From: JBKHYG01 sp046565595
GTDB lineage: Bacteria; Actinomycetota; AC-67
Direction of reading: 5' to 3'
Length of the DNA: 64,000 bases
Assembly (NCBI GenBank): GCA_046565595.1
Contig: JBKHYG010000121.1
Span: forward strand, 4,159 to 68,158
Numbering within the stretch: the stretch's first letter is position 1; each line of letters starts with the position of its first letter. Below are positions 32,821 to 42,556 of the stretch, piece by piece. The notes below the pieces were generated by a model that saw nothing but the letters and a program-made list of their open reading frames with translations, ran no database searches and was not told the origin of the DNA. Position numbers and translations under genes: made by a program.

Positions 32821-35150
32821 GCAACGGCACGGTGACGCTCACCATCGACGATCGCGAGATCACGGTTCCTGCCGGAACCCTGGTGATCCGCGCCGCCGAG
32901 CAACTCGGGATCTACATCCCGCGCTTCTGCGACCATCCGCTACTGGATCCAGCGGGAGCGTGTCGCCAGTGCATCGTGGATGTCGAAGGGCAGCGCAAAC
33001 CCCTGACCAGTTGCACCACCGTGTGCACCGAAGGCATGGTCGTGCGCACCCAGCTCTCTAGCGACGCGGCGGCCGAGGCGCAGCGCAGCGTCCTCGAACT
33101 GTTGCTCATCAACCACCCCTTGGACTGCCCGATGTGCGACAAGGGCGGTGAGTGCCCGCTGCAGGATCAGGCCCTCGAGTATGGCCCCGGCGGCTCGCGC
33201 TACATCGACACCAAACGGCGTTTCACCAAGCCCGTAGCCATAAGCCCGCTGATCAAGTTGGATCGAGAGCGGTGCGTCCTGTGCGCGCGCTGCACACGCT
33301 TCAGCGATCAGATCGCCGACGATCCGTTCATCGAGTTGTTCGAACGAGGCGCCCTGGAGCAGGTAGCGATCTACGAGGATGAGCCCTATCGCAGCGAATA
33401 CTCGGGCAATGTGGTCCAGATCTGTCCGGTCGGAGCGCTGACCTCGAGCGAGTTCCGCTTCCAGGCTCGACCCTTCGACATGACCACGACGGTCTCGACC
33501 TGCAACCGTTGTGCGTCTGGCTGTCAGACCCTCGTGCAAGAGCGCCGCGGCCAACTCGTACGGGTACTCAGCTCGACCGATCCGACCGGGCAGGATGAGT
33601 GGATCTGCGACAAGGGCAGGTTCGGGTATCTGTACGCACAGACCCCCGAACGCGTGACCGAACCGCTGGTCCGCAAAGGTGACGGCTTCGTGGCCGTCTC
33701 GTGGGCCGAGGCCATCTCCACGGTGGCAGCGGCGATCCGCGAGACCCGCGATTCGAGGCTCGGAAGTGCCGTTCTGGGAGGATCGATCTCGACCGATGAG
33801 GACGCGTATGCGCTCTCCAGGTTCGCTCGCGTCGTGCTGGCGACCAACGACATAGATCACCGTCTGGGCGGGTCGACCCCTGAGGACTACGCGGCGCTGG
33901 GACAGATCGCCAGCGGCGTCGAGACCGCGGGCTTCGCCGACATCGATGCAGCCGACACCATCGTCATCGCTGGAGCGGACCTCCGAGAGGTGTCGCCCAT
34001 CGTTGCTCTACGGATCCGCAAGCGTCTCCACGCGGGCGGCGTCAGGGTCATCGAGGTAGCGCCGCGAGCATCTCGGCTGATCGAGAACGGCGCTAGCTGG
34101 GTTCCCGTCAAGACGGGAGCAGAGGCCGCAGCACTCCGGAGCCTCGAGTCCGACGGTCGCACCATCCTGCTGGTCGGTGACGCTCTGATCGGAGACGGCT
34201 CCTTCGCGCACGCCTGGAACCTGGCCCTGGATCGGGGTTGGAAGTTCGGGTGGGTGCCGCGTAGAGCGAATGCCCGAGGCGCTGTGGCCGCGGGCTGCTT
34301 GCCGACCGCTCTGCCGGGAGGTCGCTCGATCACCGAACCCGAGGATCGAGCAGCCGTGCAGAAGGTCTGGAACAGCGTTCCGCCCGATCAGCCTGGCAGG
34401 GAAGGCGCCGCGATCCTGCGCGAAGCCGCCGAGCTCGGTTTCCTCCTGATCGTCGGCGCAGACCCGGTTGCTGACGCGGCGGGATCGCTGAAGGCAGCCT
34501 CGGGGATCGACGCTGCCGGCTTCGTGGTGTCGATCGACATGTTCCTGACCGAGACCGCGAGGCGCGCAGATGTTGTGCTGCCTGCGGCGGCCGTCTACGA
34601 GCGGGCGGGTTCGATCACCTCGTGGGAGGGACGGCGCTCGCGGGTGAGAGCCGCGATCGACCCTCCTGGCCTTGCCCAAGAGGACCGCGAGATACTCGCT
34701 CAGATCGCAACCGAGCTCGGACACAGCGGGTTCCCTCGAACGGCACAAGCCGTGCAGGACGAGATGGCGCGGCTATCGCCCGACGGTGGCGCACCACGAC
34801 CCGTTCCGACCGAAGCACTCGATCAGACGCCAGCAGAGATGGTGTTGTGCACCTACCCGCTGCTGATCGATTCGGGCGCGATGATGCACGGATCCGACGC
34901 GCTGGCTGCAACGGCTCATCCGGCCGCCATCGAGATCTCACCCGATGACGCAGCGCGCCTGAACCTGACCGACGGGCAACTGGTTCGCGTAACGAGCTCT
35001 CACGGGTCGCTGAAGGGTCCGATCAGGGTCGAGGGTCGTGTCGCTAACGGAGTCGTCTTCATCCCGGCGCAACATTCCTCCCTCGAGGGCGTGGATCTCC
35101 AGGCCGCGAGTGGCGTGACGACCGTCCGGATCGAGAAGGAGGGGCCATGA
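32817..35150 (+). CDS. nuoG: NADH-quinone oxidoreductase subunit G
   Basis: A 777-residue subunit. The N-terminal part carries a [2Fe-2S] site (Cys38, Cys49, Cys52, Cys66), an N5 site with His100, Cys104, Cys107 and Cys113, and N4 from CVLCARC and a later NVVQICPVGAL. Around 220-265 CNRCASGC with WICDKG gives the extra N7 cluster found in only some lineages. The remainder is the molybdopterin-oxidoreductase-like domain with a C-terminal aspartate-decarboxylase-like beta-barrel (residues about 670-777). It overlaps nuoF and nuoH. Confidence 0.94.
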   Translation: MSNGTVTLTIDDREITVPAGTLVIRAAEQLGIYIPRFCDHPLLDPAGACRQCIVDVEGQRKPLTSCTTVCTEGMVVRTQLSSDAAAEAQRSVLELLLINHPLDCPMCDKGGECPLQDQALEYGPGGSRYIDTKRRFTKPVAISPLIKLDRERCVLCARCTRFSDQIADDPFIELFERGALEQVAIYEDEPYRSEYSGNVVQICPVGALTSSEFRFQARPFDMTTTVSTCNRCASGCQTLVQERRGQLVRVLSSTDPTGQDEWICDKGRFGYLYAQTPERVTEPLVRKGDGFVAVSWAEAISTVAAAIRETRDSRLGSAVLGGSISTDEDAYALSRFARVVLATNDIDHRLGGSTPEDYAALGQIASGVETAGFADIDAADTIVIAGADLREVSPIVALRIRKRLHAGGVRVIEVAPRASRLIENGASWVPVKTGAEAAALRSLESDGRTILLVGDALIGDGSFAHAWNLALDRGWKFGWVPRRANARGAVAAGCLPTALPGGRSITEPEDRAAVQKVWNSVPPDQPGREGAAILREAAELGFLLIVGADPVADAAGSLKAASGIDAAGFVVSIDMFLTETARRADVVLPAAAVYERAGSITSWEGRRSRVRAAIDPPGLAQEDREILAQIATELGHSGFPRTAQAVQDEMARLSPDGGAPRPVPTEALDQTPAEMVLCTYPLLIDSGAMMHGSDALAATAHPAAIEISPDDAARLNLTDGQLVRVTSSHGSLKGPIRVEGRVANGVVFIPAQHSSLEGVDLQAASGVTTVRIEKEGP

Positions 35151-36313
35151 ACGAGGGCCTGCTCATCTCGACCATCAAAGCCGTGATCGTCTTCGGAGCC
35201 CTGATGGGATCCGTACCTCTGGCCGTATGGGCTGAGCGCCGGGTCGTCGCCTTCATGCAGCAGCGGCTCGGACCTAACCGCGTAGGGCCTTTCGGCATCC
35301 TTCAAGGCCTCGCCGATGGCGTGAAGCTCTTCTTCAAGGAGGACATCCGGCCGACCAATGTGGACAGAGGCACCTACATCGCGGCGCCCATGATGTCGGT
35401 GATCCCGGCCTTCCTGTCAGCAGCGGTGATCCCCTTCGGTCCAGACATCACGATCGGCGGCCGTGTCGTCTCGATGCAACTGGCCGAACTGAATGTGGGC
35501 GTGTTGTTCTTCCTGGCGATGGGAAGCATGATGGTCTACGGCGTAACGCTGGCCGGTTGGTCGTCTGGCTCGGTCTATCCGCTGCTCGGTGGCGTCCGCA
35601 GCGCCGCACAGATGATCTCCTACGAGATGGCGCTTGGCCTCTCGGTGGTCGCTGTGGTGATGCAGTCGGGAACCTTGTCGACCTCGGGGATCGTGGACGC
35701 CCAAGCGGGCTCCTTCCTGGGAGTCCTTCCTGCGTGGAACATCTTCACCCAGCTGCCGGCTTTCCTGATCTTCTGCGTGGCGGGTCTGGCTGAGACGAAC
35801 CGAGCTCCCTTCGATCTGGCAGAAGCCGAGAGTGAGCTCGTCGGCGGCTTCCATACCGAGTACTCGAGCATCAAGTTCGCGATGTTCATGCTGGCCGAGT
35901 ACCTACATGTCATCACCACGAGCGCGATCGCGGTGACCTTGTTCCTCGGCGGCTGGCGCGGACCCACGCTGCCCTTCCTGACACCGCTGTGGCCGCTCGT
36001 CTGGTTCGGGCTGAAGCTCGGCTTCATGGTGTTCCTGTTCATGTGGGTGCGCGCAAGCCTTCCACGGGTCCGCTACGACATCCTCATGCGGTACGGATGG
36101 AAGACCCTGCTGCCCGCATCGCTGGGCTGGGTTGCCATCACCGCGGTCCTGCTGGTCCTGAGTTCGGAACTCGATCGGCCAACGCTCGCCTCCGTCCTCG
36201 GCTTGATCGCGGCACTGGTGATCCTGGGGCGTGCCGCGCTTGTGACCTGGCGTCGGTTCGGCACGCTAGGACCCCTAGCCCTGATGAGGAAGGTGCGTCA
36301 TGGCGTTCAGTGA
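35147..36313 (+). CDS. nuoH: NADH-quinone oxidoreductase subunit H
   Basis: A 388-residue membrane subunit with eight core helices that forms the membrane side of the quinone chamber. QQRLGPNRVGPFGILQGLADGVKLFFKED is spread over residues about 40-70, and FDLAEAESELVGGFHTEYS is the conserved acidic loop. After the eighth helix is a longer tail than usual (about 30 residues) that overlaps nuoI by 14 bases. Confidence 0.95.
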   Translation: MNEGLLISTIKAVIVFGALMGSVPLAVWAERRVVAFMQQRLGPNRVGPFGILQGLADGVKLFFKEDIRPTNVDRGTYIAAPMMSVIPAFLSAAVIPFGPDITIGGRVVSMQLAELNVGVLFFLAMGSMMVYGVTLAGWSSGSVYPLLGGVRSAAQMISYEMALGLSVVAVVMQSGTLSTSGIVDAQAGSFLGVLPAWNIFTQLPAFLIFCVAGLAETNRAPFDLAEAESELVGGFHTEYSSIKFAMFMLAEYLHVITTSAIAVTLFLGGWRGPTLPFLTPLWPLVWFGLKLGFMVFLFMWVRASLPRVRYDILMRYGWKTLLPASLGWVAITAVLLVLSSELDRPTLASVLGLIAALVILGRAALVTWRRFGTLGPLALMRKVRHGVQ

Positions 36314-36866
36314 CATCGCAAGAGGGATGTCGATCGTCGCACGGCACCTCTTCAAGAAGCCGGTGACCAAGAGCTATCCCGAAGACCCCAAGGACCCGTC
36401 CCCGCGTTACCACGGTCGTCATGTCCTGAACAGGTATGAGGATGGCCTCGAGCGCTGCATCGGGTGCGAACTGTGCGCTTGGGCATGTCCGGCCGACGCC
36501 ATATTCGTGGAGAGCGCCGAGAACTCTCCGGAGGAGCGGTACTCGCCAGGCGAACGGTACGCGATCGACTACCAGATCTCTTACGCGCGGTGCATCTTCT
36601 GTGGCCTGTGCATCGAAGCCTGCCCGACGCGCGCACTCACCATGTCGACCGAGTACGAACTGGCCGGACCGAGCCGCGAGGCTCTCGTCTACACAAAGGG
36701 CATGTTGCTGGCCGCACCCAACGAGGGAGCGGCGCCGACACCTCACACCGACGCCGAGGTCCAGGCGAGAGGCATCGACTACTACGGCGGACCGCAGGCG
36801 ACCGACCCCCTGGCGTCTTCTGAGCGCGCAGAGCATCTACCTCCGCCGGAACCGGGGGCGCCCTGA
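36300..36866 (+). CDS. nuoI: NADH-quinone oxidoreductase subunit I
   Basis: A 188-residue subunit with clusters N6a and N6b. Motifs CIGCELCAWACP and CIFCGLCIEACP are intact, and an amphipathic N-terminal helix with LFKKPVTKSYPED sits on the membrane. Its C-terminus is short and Pro-rich (ending EPGAP), without the helical module seen on the second NuoI. It starts within the end of nuoH and its stop overlaps nuoJ (TGATG). Confidence 0.95.
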   Translation: MAFSDIARGMSIVARHLFKKPVTKSYPEDPKDPSPRYHGRHVLNRYEDGLERCIGCELCAWACPADAIFVESAENSPEERYSPGERYAIDYQISYARCIFCGLCIEACPTRALTMSTEYELAGPSREALVYTKGMLLAAPNEGAAPTPHTDAEVQARGIDYYGGPQATDPLASSERAEHLPPPEPGAP

Positions 36867-37402
36867 TGGAACAGTGGGTCTTCTGGCCGATGGCCGTGTT
36901 CGCTCTGGCGAGCGCGATGATCGTCATCGTCACTCCCAACGCGGTGCATGCTGCCCTGGCCCTGGTTGCGAACCTGTTCTCGATCGCGGTGCTGTACCTG
37001 CTGTTGGACGCACACTTCCTGGCTGCGGCTCAGGTGGTGGTCTACGCGGGAGCGATCGTCGTCCTCTTCCTCTTCGTGATCATGTTGCTCGGCGTGGATC
37101 GGCGAGAGGACCTTGCCGAGAAGGTCCCGGGTCAGCGCGCGATCGGCTTGGCATCCGTGCTGGGGATCGGCGCGATAACCGTCCTGGTCGTCCGTGCGGT
37201 CTACGCGACCACGACCTTCGGTGACCTATCTGCTGCGAACGAGAGTGGGAACATCGAGGCGCTCGGTCGGCTGCTCTTCAGCAGTTACCTCTGGCCCTTC
37301 GAGGTCGTATCGGTCCTGTTGGTAGTCGCAGCGATCGCTGCCATGGTCCTTGGGCGCAAGCGTCCAACCAGGGAACTCACTCATCAGGATCGTGACGCAT
37401 GA
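36866..37402 (+). CDS. nuoJ: NADH-quinone oxidoreductase subunit J
   Basis: A 178-residue, five-helix membrane subunit. The third helix segment VVYAGAIVVLFLFVIMLLG is the family hallmark; this helix is thought to change shape during proton pumping. LLFSSYLWPFEVVSVLLVVAAIAAMVLG ends the protein before a short polar tail. It lies in order between nuoI and nuoK and overlaps nuoK by four bases. Confidence 0.94.
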   Translation: MEQWVFWPMAVFALASAMIVIVTPNAVHAALALVANLFSIAVLYLLLDAHFLAAAQVVVYAGAIVVLFLFVIMLLGVDRREDLAEKVPGQRAIGLASVLGIGAITVLVVRAVYATTTFGDLSAANESGNIEALGRLLFSSYLWPFEVVSVLLVVAAIAAMVLGRKRPTRELTHQDRDA

Positions 37403-37701
37403 TCCAGCCCGCACAGTTCTTGGCATTGGCCGCCATGCTCTTCGCGGTCGGTTCGGCTGGCGTGATCCTGCGTCGGAACCCGCTGGTGATGTTCATGGGG
37501 ATCGAGCTGATGCTGAACGCGGTCAACCTGACCCTGGTCACCTTCGCCAAGGTGCATGGGACGCTCGACGGTCAGGTGCTCGCCTTCTTCGTCATCGTCG
37601 TCGCTGCTGCCGAGGTGGTTGTCGGACTCGCGATCATCGTGCAGATGTTCCGACGGGTCCGAGGCGCCGATGTGGATGATCGGAGTTCGCTCAGATGGTG
37701 A
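37399..37701 (+). CDS. nuoK: NADH-quinone oxidoreductase subunit K
   Basis: A 100-residue subunit with three helices. GIELMLNAVNLTLV contains the membrane glutamate and AAEVVVGLAIIVQ the second, both part of the proton-conducting axis. Length is exactly that of the family. It overlaps nuoJ by four bases and nuoL by seven. Confidence 0.95.
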   Translation: MIQPAQFLALAAMLFAVGSAGVILRRNPLVMFMGIELMLNAVNLTLVTFAKVHGTLDGQVLAFFVIVVAAAEVVVGLAIIVQMFRRVRGADVDDRSSLRW

Positions 37702-39608
37702 TAGCCCACCAGAGCACACCCGCGATCATCGAGAACGCGTGGATCGTCGTCGCCTTCCCCCTCCTAGGTGCAGCCTTGTTGTTCGCCTTCGGGCGGAGGA
37801 TCGGCCGCGGTTCCGGACCTATCGCGACGATCATGATGATCGGATCGGCGGTGGGCTCGCTGATGATCTTCGGCGAGTTGCTGAAGCGACCGAGCGAACA
37901 GAGATCCTTCGTCGAGCCTCTATGGCAGTGGTTCAGCGCGGGCGATGCGAGCGTCAGCATCTCGACCCGTATCGATCCTCTGACGGTCATGATGCTGCTG
38001 GTAGTGACCTGCGTGGGGGCGCTGATCCACCTCTACTCGGTCGGCTACATGAGGGGCGACGCGCGCGAACCGCGCTTCTTCGCCTACCTCAATCTCTTCG
38101 CGGCCTCGATGCTTGTACTGGTGCTGGCTGACAACTTCCTGGTGCTGTTCCTCGGCTGGGAGCTGGTCGGCATGTGCTCGTACCTGTTGATCGGATTCTG
38201 GTTCGAGGATCGAGGCAACGCCGCTGCGGCCAAGAAGGCGTTCATCACGAACCGTGTGGGAGACGCGGCCTTCCTGATCGCGCTCTTCCTGATGCTGTCG
38301 ACCTTCGGTTCCTTCTCGTTCGAGGTGATCGGGCAGGCTTCCGGCGCGGTCCTGTCCGCGGGCACCGCGCTGGCGATCGCGCTGCTGCTGTTCGTGGGGG
38401 CAGCCGCCAAGAGCGCCCAGATCCCGCTGTATGTGTGGCTGCCGGACGCCATGGCCGGGCCCACGCCGGTGTCGGCTCTCATCCATGCCGCCACCATGGT
38501 CACTGCCGGCATCTATCTGGTGGTGCGTGCGGCCCCCATCTTCGAGGTATCTCCGCTGGCCTCCGATGTGGTCGCATGGGTCGGTGTCGCGACGATGCTC
38601 CTGGCTGGGTTGATGGCGATCGTCCAGGACGACATCAAGAAGATCCTCGCCTACTCGACCGTCAGCCAGCTCGGCTACATGTTCATCGGGGTCGGAGTTG
38701 GAGCCAGCGCCGCTGGTCTCTTCCATCTCGTCACACACGCCTTCTTCAAGGCGTTGCTGTTCCTGGGCGCGGGGAGCGTCATGCATGCCCTCTCCGGGCG
38801 CACCGACATCACCACGATGGGTGGCTTGTTCCGCAAGATCCCGTGGACCTCGGTCACCTTCATCGCTGGTTGGCTAGCGATCATCGGCTTCCCCTTGACT
38901 GCGGGCTTCTTCTCCAAGGACCAGATCCTCGAGGGCGCCTATGTCGCCGACCAGCAGGCCATCTGGATCCTCGGTCTGGTTGGAGCAGTCATCACCGGGT
39001 TCTACATGACCCGCCTGGTTGTGCTGACCTTCTTCGGCAAGCCACGAGATCCGGATCTACATCCTCACGAGTCGCCTCCCTCCATGGTCTTCCCGCTGGT
39101 GTTGCTGGCGGTCGCGAGCCTCGTCGGCGGTTGGCTGATCAACGCGCATCCCGAGGATGGTCGTCTCGTCGGCTGGCTCGCTCCAGTCCTTGGCCAGCAC
39201 GAGGCCGCCCACGGGGCACTCTCTGCGACGACGCTGTCGATCATCGCCTCTGGCGCCGGCCTCATAGGAGCCCTGGTAGCCATCGTCGCGTACGGCTTCC
39301 GCCGCTTCGACTGGCAGGCCCGCCGCGAGAGGCCGGGGATCCTCTGGCGGGTTGCCCGCGACAGGTTCTATGTCGACCACGCGTACGAGTTCATCTTCAC
39401 CGGCCTCGGGAAGGTTGGCGCTACCGCGCTTGCCTATGTCGTCGATGCGCGATGGATCGACGGAGCGGTCGGGTCGGTCGGAGCTGTGTCCACCAGGGTC
39501 GCGCAGCTCGCTCGGCGCCTACAGAACGGCCTGGTACGGACCTACGCGCTCGGGATCCTGGCGGGGACGGTCCTGATGCTCGCGTACATGGTGGGGAGGA
39601 ACTGGTAG
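37695..39608 (+). CDS. nuoL: NADH-quinone oxidoreductase subunit L
   Basis: A 637-residue antiporter-like proton-pumping subunit with about 16 helices. GWELVGMCSYLLIGFW has the conserved Glu, KSAQIPLYVWLPDAMAGPTPVSALIHAATMV contains the broken-helix Lys and His, and QDDIKKILAYSTVSQLGYM the next lysine. The C-terminal long lateral helix and final membrane helix are present. ATG 37695 overlaps nuoK; GTG 37698 is an alternative. nuoM begins directly after its stop. Confidence 0.95.
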   Translation: MVIAHQSTPAIIENAWIVVAFPLLGAALLFAFGRRIGRGSGPIATIMMIGSAVGSLMIFGELLKRPSEQRSFVEPLWQWFSAGDASVSISTRIDPLTVMMLLVVTCVGALIHLYSVGYMRGDAREPRFFAYLNLFAASMLVLVLADNFLVLFLGWELVGMCSYLLIGFWFEDRGNAAAAKKAFITNRVGDAAFLIALFLMLSTFGSFSFEVIGQASGAVLSAGTALAIALLLFVGAAAKSAQIPLYVWLPDAMAGPTPVSALIHAATMVTAGIYLVVRAAPIFEVSPLASDVVAWVGVATMLLAGLMAIVQDDIKKILAYSTVSQLGYMFIGVGVGASAAGLFHLVTHAFFKALLFLGAGSVMHALSGRTDITTMGGLFRKIPWTSVTFIAGWLAIIGFPLTAGFFSKDQILEGAYVADQQAIWILGLVGAVITGFYMTRLVVLTFFGKPRDPDLHPHESPPSMVFPLVLLAVASLVGGWLINAHPEDGRLVGWLAPVLGQHEAAHGALSATTLSIIASGAGLIGALVAIVAYGFRRFDWQARRERPGILWRVARDRFYVDHAYEFIFTGLGKVGATALAYVVDARWIDGAVGSVGAVSTRVAQLARRLQNGLVRTYALGILAGTVLMLAYMVGRNW

Positions 39609-41102
39609 ATGGGCTGGCTGTCGGTGACCCTCTGGGCGCCTGTCGTGGGGGCTCTAGTCATCGGGTTCCTTCCGCGTCGGTACGGTGCCGCTGCCAAGGG
39701 GCTCGCCCTGGCCGCTTCCTTGACAGCCTTCATCTCGTCGCTGGTCGTGCTCGGGCTGTTCGAGACCGGAGTGGCCGGCTATCAACTGGCCGAGAAGGCC
39801 GAGTGGATCCGGTCCTTGGGCGCTTCCTATGGACTCGCCGTCGACGGGATCAGTCTCTGGCTGGTCATCCTCACCGCGTTCCTGACACCGATCTGCATCC
39901 TTGCCTCTTGGGACAACATCAACGAGCCCAAGCGCTTCTTCGCGTTGCTGCTCGTCCTCGAGACCGCAGTCATCGGCGTGTTCATGGCTACGGACCTGCT
40001 GCTGTTCTACCTGTTCTGGGAAGCGATGCTGATCCCGATGTACTTCCTGATCGGGATGTGGGGTCACGAGCGGCGGATCTACGCGGCGATCAAGTTCTTC
40101 CTCTACACGCTGCTGGGAGGTCTGGTCATGCTCGCGGGGGTCGTCGTGTTGGCCTTCAGCGCGAAGGGCCAGCTTGGTGGCATCACCTTCGATCTCGAGC
40201 AACTCCAGACCGCGACGATAGGACTTGGCACGCAGCGGTGGTTGTTCGCTGCCTTCATGCTCGCCTTCGCGATCAAGATCCCGATCTTCCCCTTCCATAC
40301 CTGGCTTCCCGATGCGCACACCGAAGCGCCGACGGCAGGGTCGGTCATGCTGGCCGGAGTGCTGCTGAAGTTGGGTGCCTACGGGATGCTGCGTTACGGG
40401 CTGGGGCTGTTCCCGGAAGTGGCGATCGAGGCGGGTCCGATACTTGCGGTCCTTGCGATCATCGGTATCGTCTATGGCGCTCTGGTCGCAACGATGCAGA
40501 CCGACCTGAAGCGTCTGGTCGCATATTCGAGCGTCAGCCACCTGGGTTTCGTGGTCCTGGGGATCGCCGCTCTGACCACCACCAGTCTGCAAGGCGCGAC
40601 CCTGCAGATGATCAATCATGGACTGTCGACCGGAGCCTTGTTCCTGGTGGTCGGGATGGTCTACGAGCGACGCCACACCAGACAGATCGAGGAACTCGGC
40701 GGCCTCGCGTCGGCTGCGCCGTTGATGGGAGGAGCGATGCTGTTGGCGAGCCTCGCCAGCCTTGGCCTGCCCGGCTTGAACGGCTTCGTGGGCGAGTTCC
40801 TGATCCTCGCCGGCAGCTTCGGGGTGAACAAGCTCTACGCGATCGTCGGTGTCAGCGGCGTGATCCTCGCGGCTCTCTACCTGTTGTGGGCCTACCAGCG
40901 GAGCTTCCAAGGACCTATCGAGCGACCGGAGAACCGCATCGTCGACCTCACCGGCCGAGAGCGTCTGGTGTTGGCACCGGTATTGGCTCTGCTGATCGTC
41001 TTCGGCCTCTTCCCGCGTCCGATCCTCGAGCGCAGCGAACCAACCGTGCGTTCGCTGCTCGAGCGGGTTGAACAGATCCGCGCTGCGCAGGAGGCCCGCT
41101 GA
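39609..41102 (+). CDS. nuoM: NADH-quinone oxidoreductase subunit M
   Basis: A 497-residue antiporter-like proton-pumping subunit with 14 helices. FYLFWEAMLIPMYFLIGMWG has the conserved Glu, KIPIFPFHTWLPDAHTEAPTAGSVMLAG the pumping lysine and broken helix, and QTDLKRLVAYSSVSHLGFV the central lysine. No base separates it from nuoL; it overlaps nuoN by one base (TGATG). Confidence 0.95.
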   Translation: MGWLSVTLWAPVVGALVIGFLPRRYGAAAKGLALAASLTAFISSLVVLGLFETGVAGYQLAEKAEWIRSLGASYGLAVDGISLWLVILTAFLTPICILASWDNINEPKRFFALLLVLETAVIGVFMATDLLLFYLFWEAMLIPMYFLIGMWGHERRIYAAIKFFLYTLLGGLVMLAGVVVLAFSAKGQLGGITFDLEQLQTATIGLGTQRWLFAAFMLAFAIKIPIFPFHTWLPDAHTEAPTAGSVMLAGVLLKLGAYGMLRYGLGLFPEVAIEAGPILAVLAIIGIVYGALVATMQTDLKRLVAYSSVSHLGFVVLGIAALTTTSLQGATLQMINHGLSTGALFLVVGMVYERRHTRQIEELGGLASAAPLMGGAMLLASLASLGLPGLNGFVGEFLILAGSFGVNKLYAIVGVSGVILAALYLLWAYQRSFQGPIERPENRIVDLTGRERLVLAPVLALLIVFGLFPRPILERSEPTVRSLLERVEQIRAAQEAR

Positions 41103-42556
41103 TGCCGGTAGAGCAGGCTCCCGAGATCATCTGGCACGCGCTCTCGCCGATGCTGATCCTGCTGGCTGGCGGCATGCTGCTGCTCCTCGTTGGAGTGTTC
41201 GCTCCCGCCCTTCCCCGTCGCTTCCTGGCGATCGGATCGTTCCTGACCGTCGTGCTGTCGGGCATCTTCCTCGCCGCTCAGCTCCCTTCCCAACCTCGCA
41301 TCACCATGAACGACATGGTCATCATCGATGGTGTGGGCCTCTTCGCTTCGATGGTGATCCTCGCAGCTGCGGCGTTCGTGATCCCGGTGACCCATTCGTA
41401 TCTCCGCGAACATGGATGGAACCGGGTCGAGTATCAGCCGCTGCTGTTGTTCGCGACCCTCGGGATGGTCATGCTCGCCACGGCGAACGATCTCATCATG
41501 GTCTTCATCGCCATCGAGGTCTTGTCGCTCGCGCTGTACACGATGGTGGGCATCGCCAAGAGAGAACGCACGGCTCAGGAAGCGAGCCTGAAGTACTTCC
41601 TCCTCGGTGCCTTCTCCAGCGCGATCCTGCTCTACGGAGTGGCCTTGTTGTTCGGCGGTACCGGATCCACTCGGATCCCCGCCATCGCCGACACGATCGC
41701 TGCGGGCGGAGCTGACGGCAGACTGGTCTTCGCCGGGCTCGCCTTGCTCATCACCGGTTTCGCCTTCAAGATCGGCGCGGTGCCGTTCCACGCTTGGACA
41801 CCAGATGTGTATCAGGGCGCTCCCACCGCTGTGACGGCATTCATGGCTGCGGGGACCAAGGCCGCCGCCTTCGCAGCGTTGCTCCGCACGCTGCTGGTGT
41901 CCTTCGGAGCGATCGCGTGGGATTGGCGTCCGGTGCTCTGGGCCATCGCCATCGCAAGCATGGTCCTCGGATCCGTGGTCGCGATCGTCCAGACCGACAT
42001 CAAACGGATGCTCGGATATTCGAGCGTCGCACATGCGGGTTTCATCCTCATCGGCGTGGTCGCGGCCGATCGTGACGGGCTCGCCTCCTCTCTGTTCTAT
42101 CTGGCCGTCTACGCCCTGATGACCATCGGAGCGTTCGTGTCGGTGATGGCCAGTGGTAGGGGAGACGATGAGCGAAGCGACCTGGCATCCTGGGCTGGGC
42201 TCGGGCACGCCGAGCCGCTGTTCGCGGGCGTCATGACCTTCTTCCTGTTGTCGCTCGCAGGGATCCCGCCTACGGGAGGTTTCGCCGCCAAGTTCCTGGT
42301 GTTCGCCGCCGCCGAAGGCCAGGGTGAAACAGGACTGGTGATCGTGGGTGTCTTGAGCAGCGTCGTAGCGGCGTTCTTCTATCTCCGCGTGATAGTCCTC
42401 ATGTGGCTGCAGGACCCGCTGGACATGCAGCGATCCGCGCTCGATCGGGTCAGTGCCTGGACGCTCGGCGCAGCAGCAGGTCTCGTCGCGATCATCGGCA
42501 TCTACCCACAGGCGTTGATCGACCTCGCCCGCAACGCCGCGACGCTGGCAGGCTGA
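41102..42556 (+). CDS. nuoN: NADH-quinone oxidoreductase subunit N
   Basis: A 484-residue antiporter-like subunit with 14 helices. FIAIEVLSLALYTMVG carries the conserved Glu, KIGAVPFHAWTPDVYQGAPTAVTAFMA the broken helix, and QTDIKRMLGYSSVAHAGFI the lysine region. It completes a full nuoA-N set. Its stop overlaps the start of a polyprenyl diphosphate synthase by one base, so isoprenoid supply and complex I are translationally linked. Confidence 0.94.
   Translation: MPVEQAPEIIWHALSPMLILLAGGMLLLLVGVFAPALPRRFLAIGSFLTVVLSGIFLAAQLPSQPRITMNDMVIIDGVGLFASMVILAAAAFVIPVTHSYLREHGWNRVEYQPLLLFATLGMVMLATANDLIMVFIAIEVLSLALYTMVGIAKRERTAQEASLKYFLLGAFSSAILLYGVALLFGGTGSTRIPAIADTIAAGGADGRLVFAGLALLITGFAFKIGAVPFHAWTPDVYQGAPTAVTAFMAAGTKAAAFAALLRTLLVSFGAIAWDWRPVLWAIAIASMVLGSVVAIVQTDIKRMLGYSSVAHAGFILIGVVAADRDGLASSLFYLAVYALMTIGAFVSVMASGRGDDERSDLASWAGLGHAEPLFAGVMTFFLLSLAGIPPTGGFAAKFLVFAAAEGQGETGLVIVGVLSSVVAAFFYLRVIVLMWLQDPLDMQRSALDRVSAWTLGAAAGLVAIIGIYPQALIDLARNAATLAG

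Noticed and set aside
38174..41071. A 965-codon open frame on the plus strand across nuoL and nuoM
   Set aside because: It is a third-position-rich alternate frame of two certain genes; its translation is Arg/Pro/Gly-rich with no conserved motif or start signal.
40892..42208. Long minus-strand frame opposite nuoN
   Set aside because: Antisense shadow; charged low-complexity translation.
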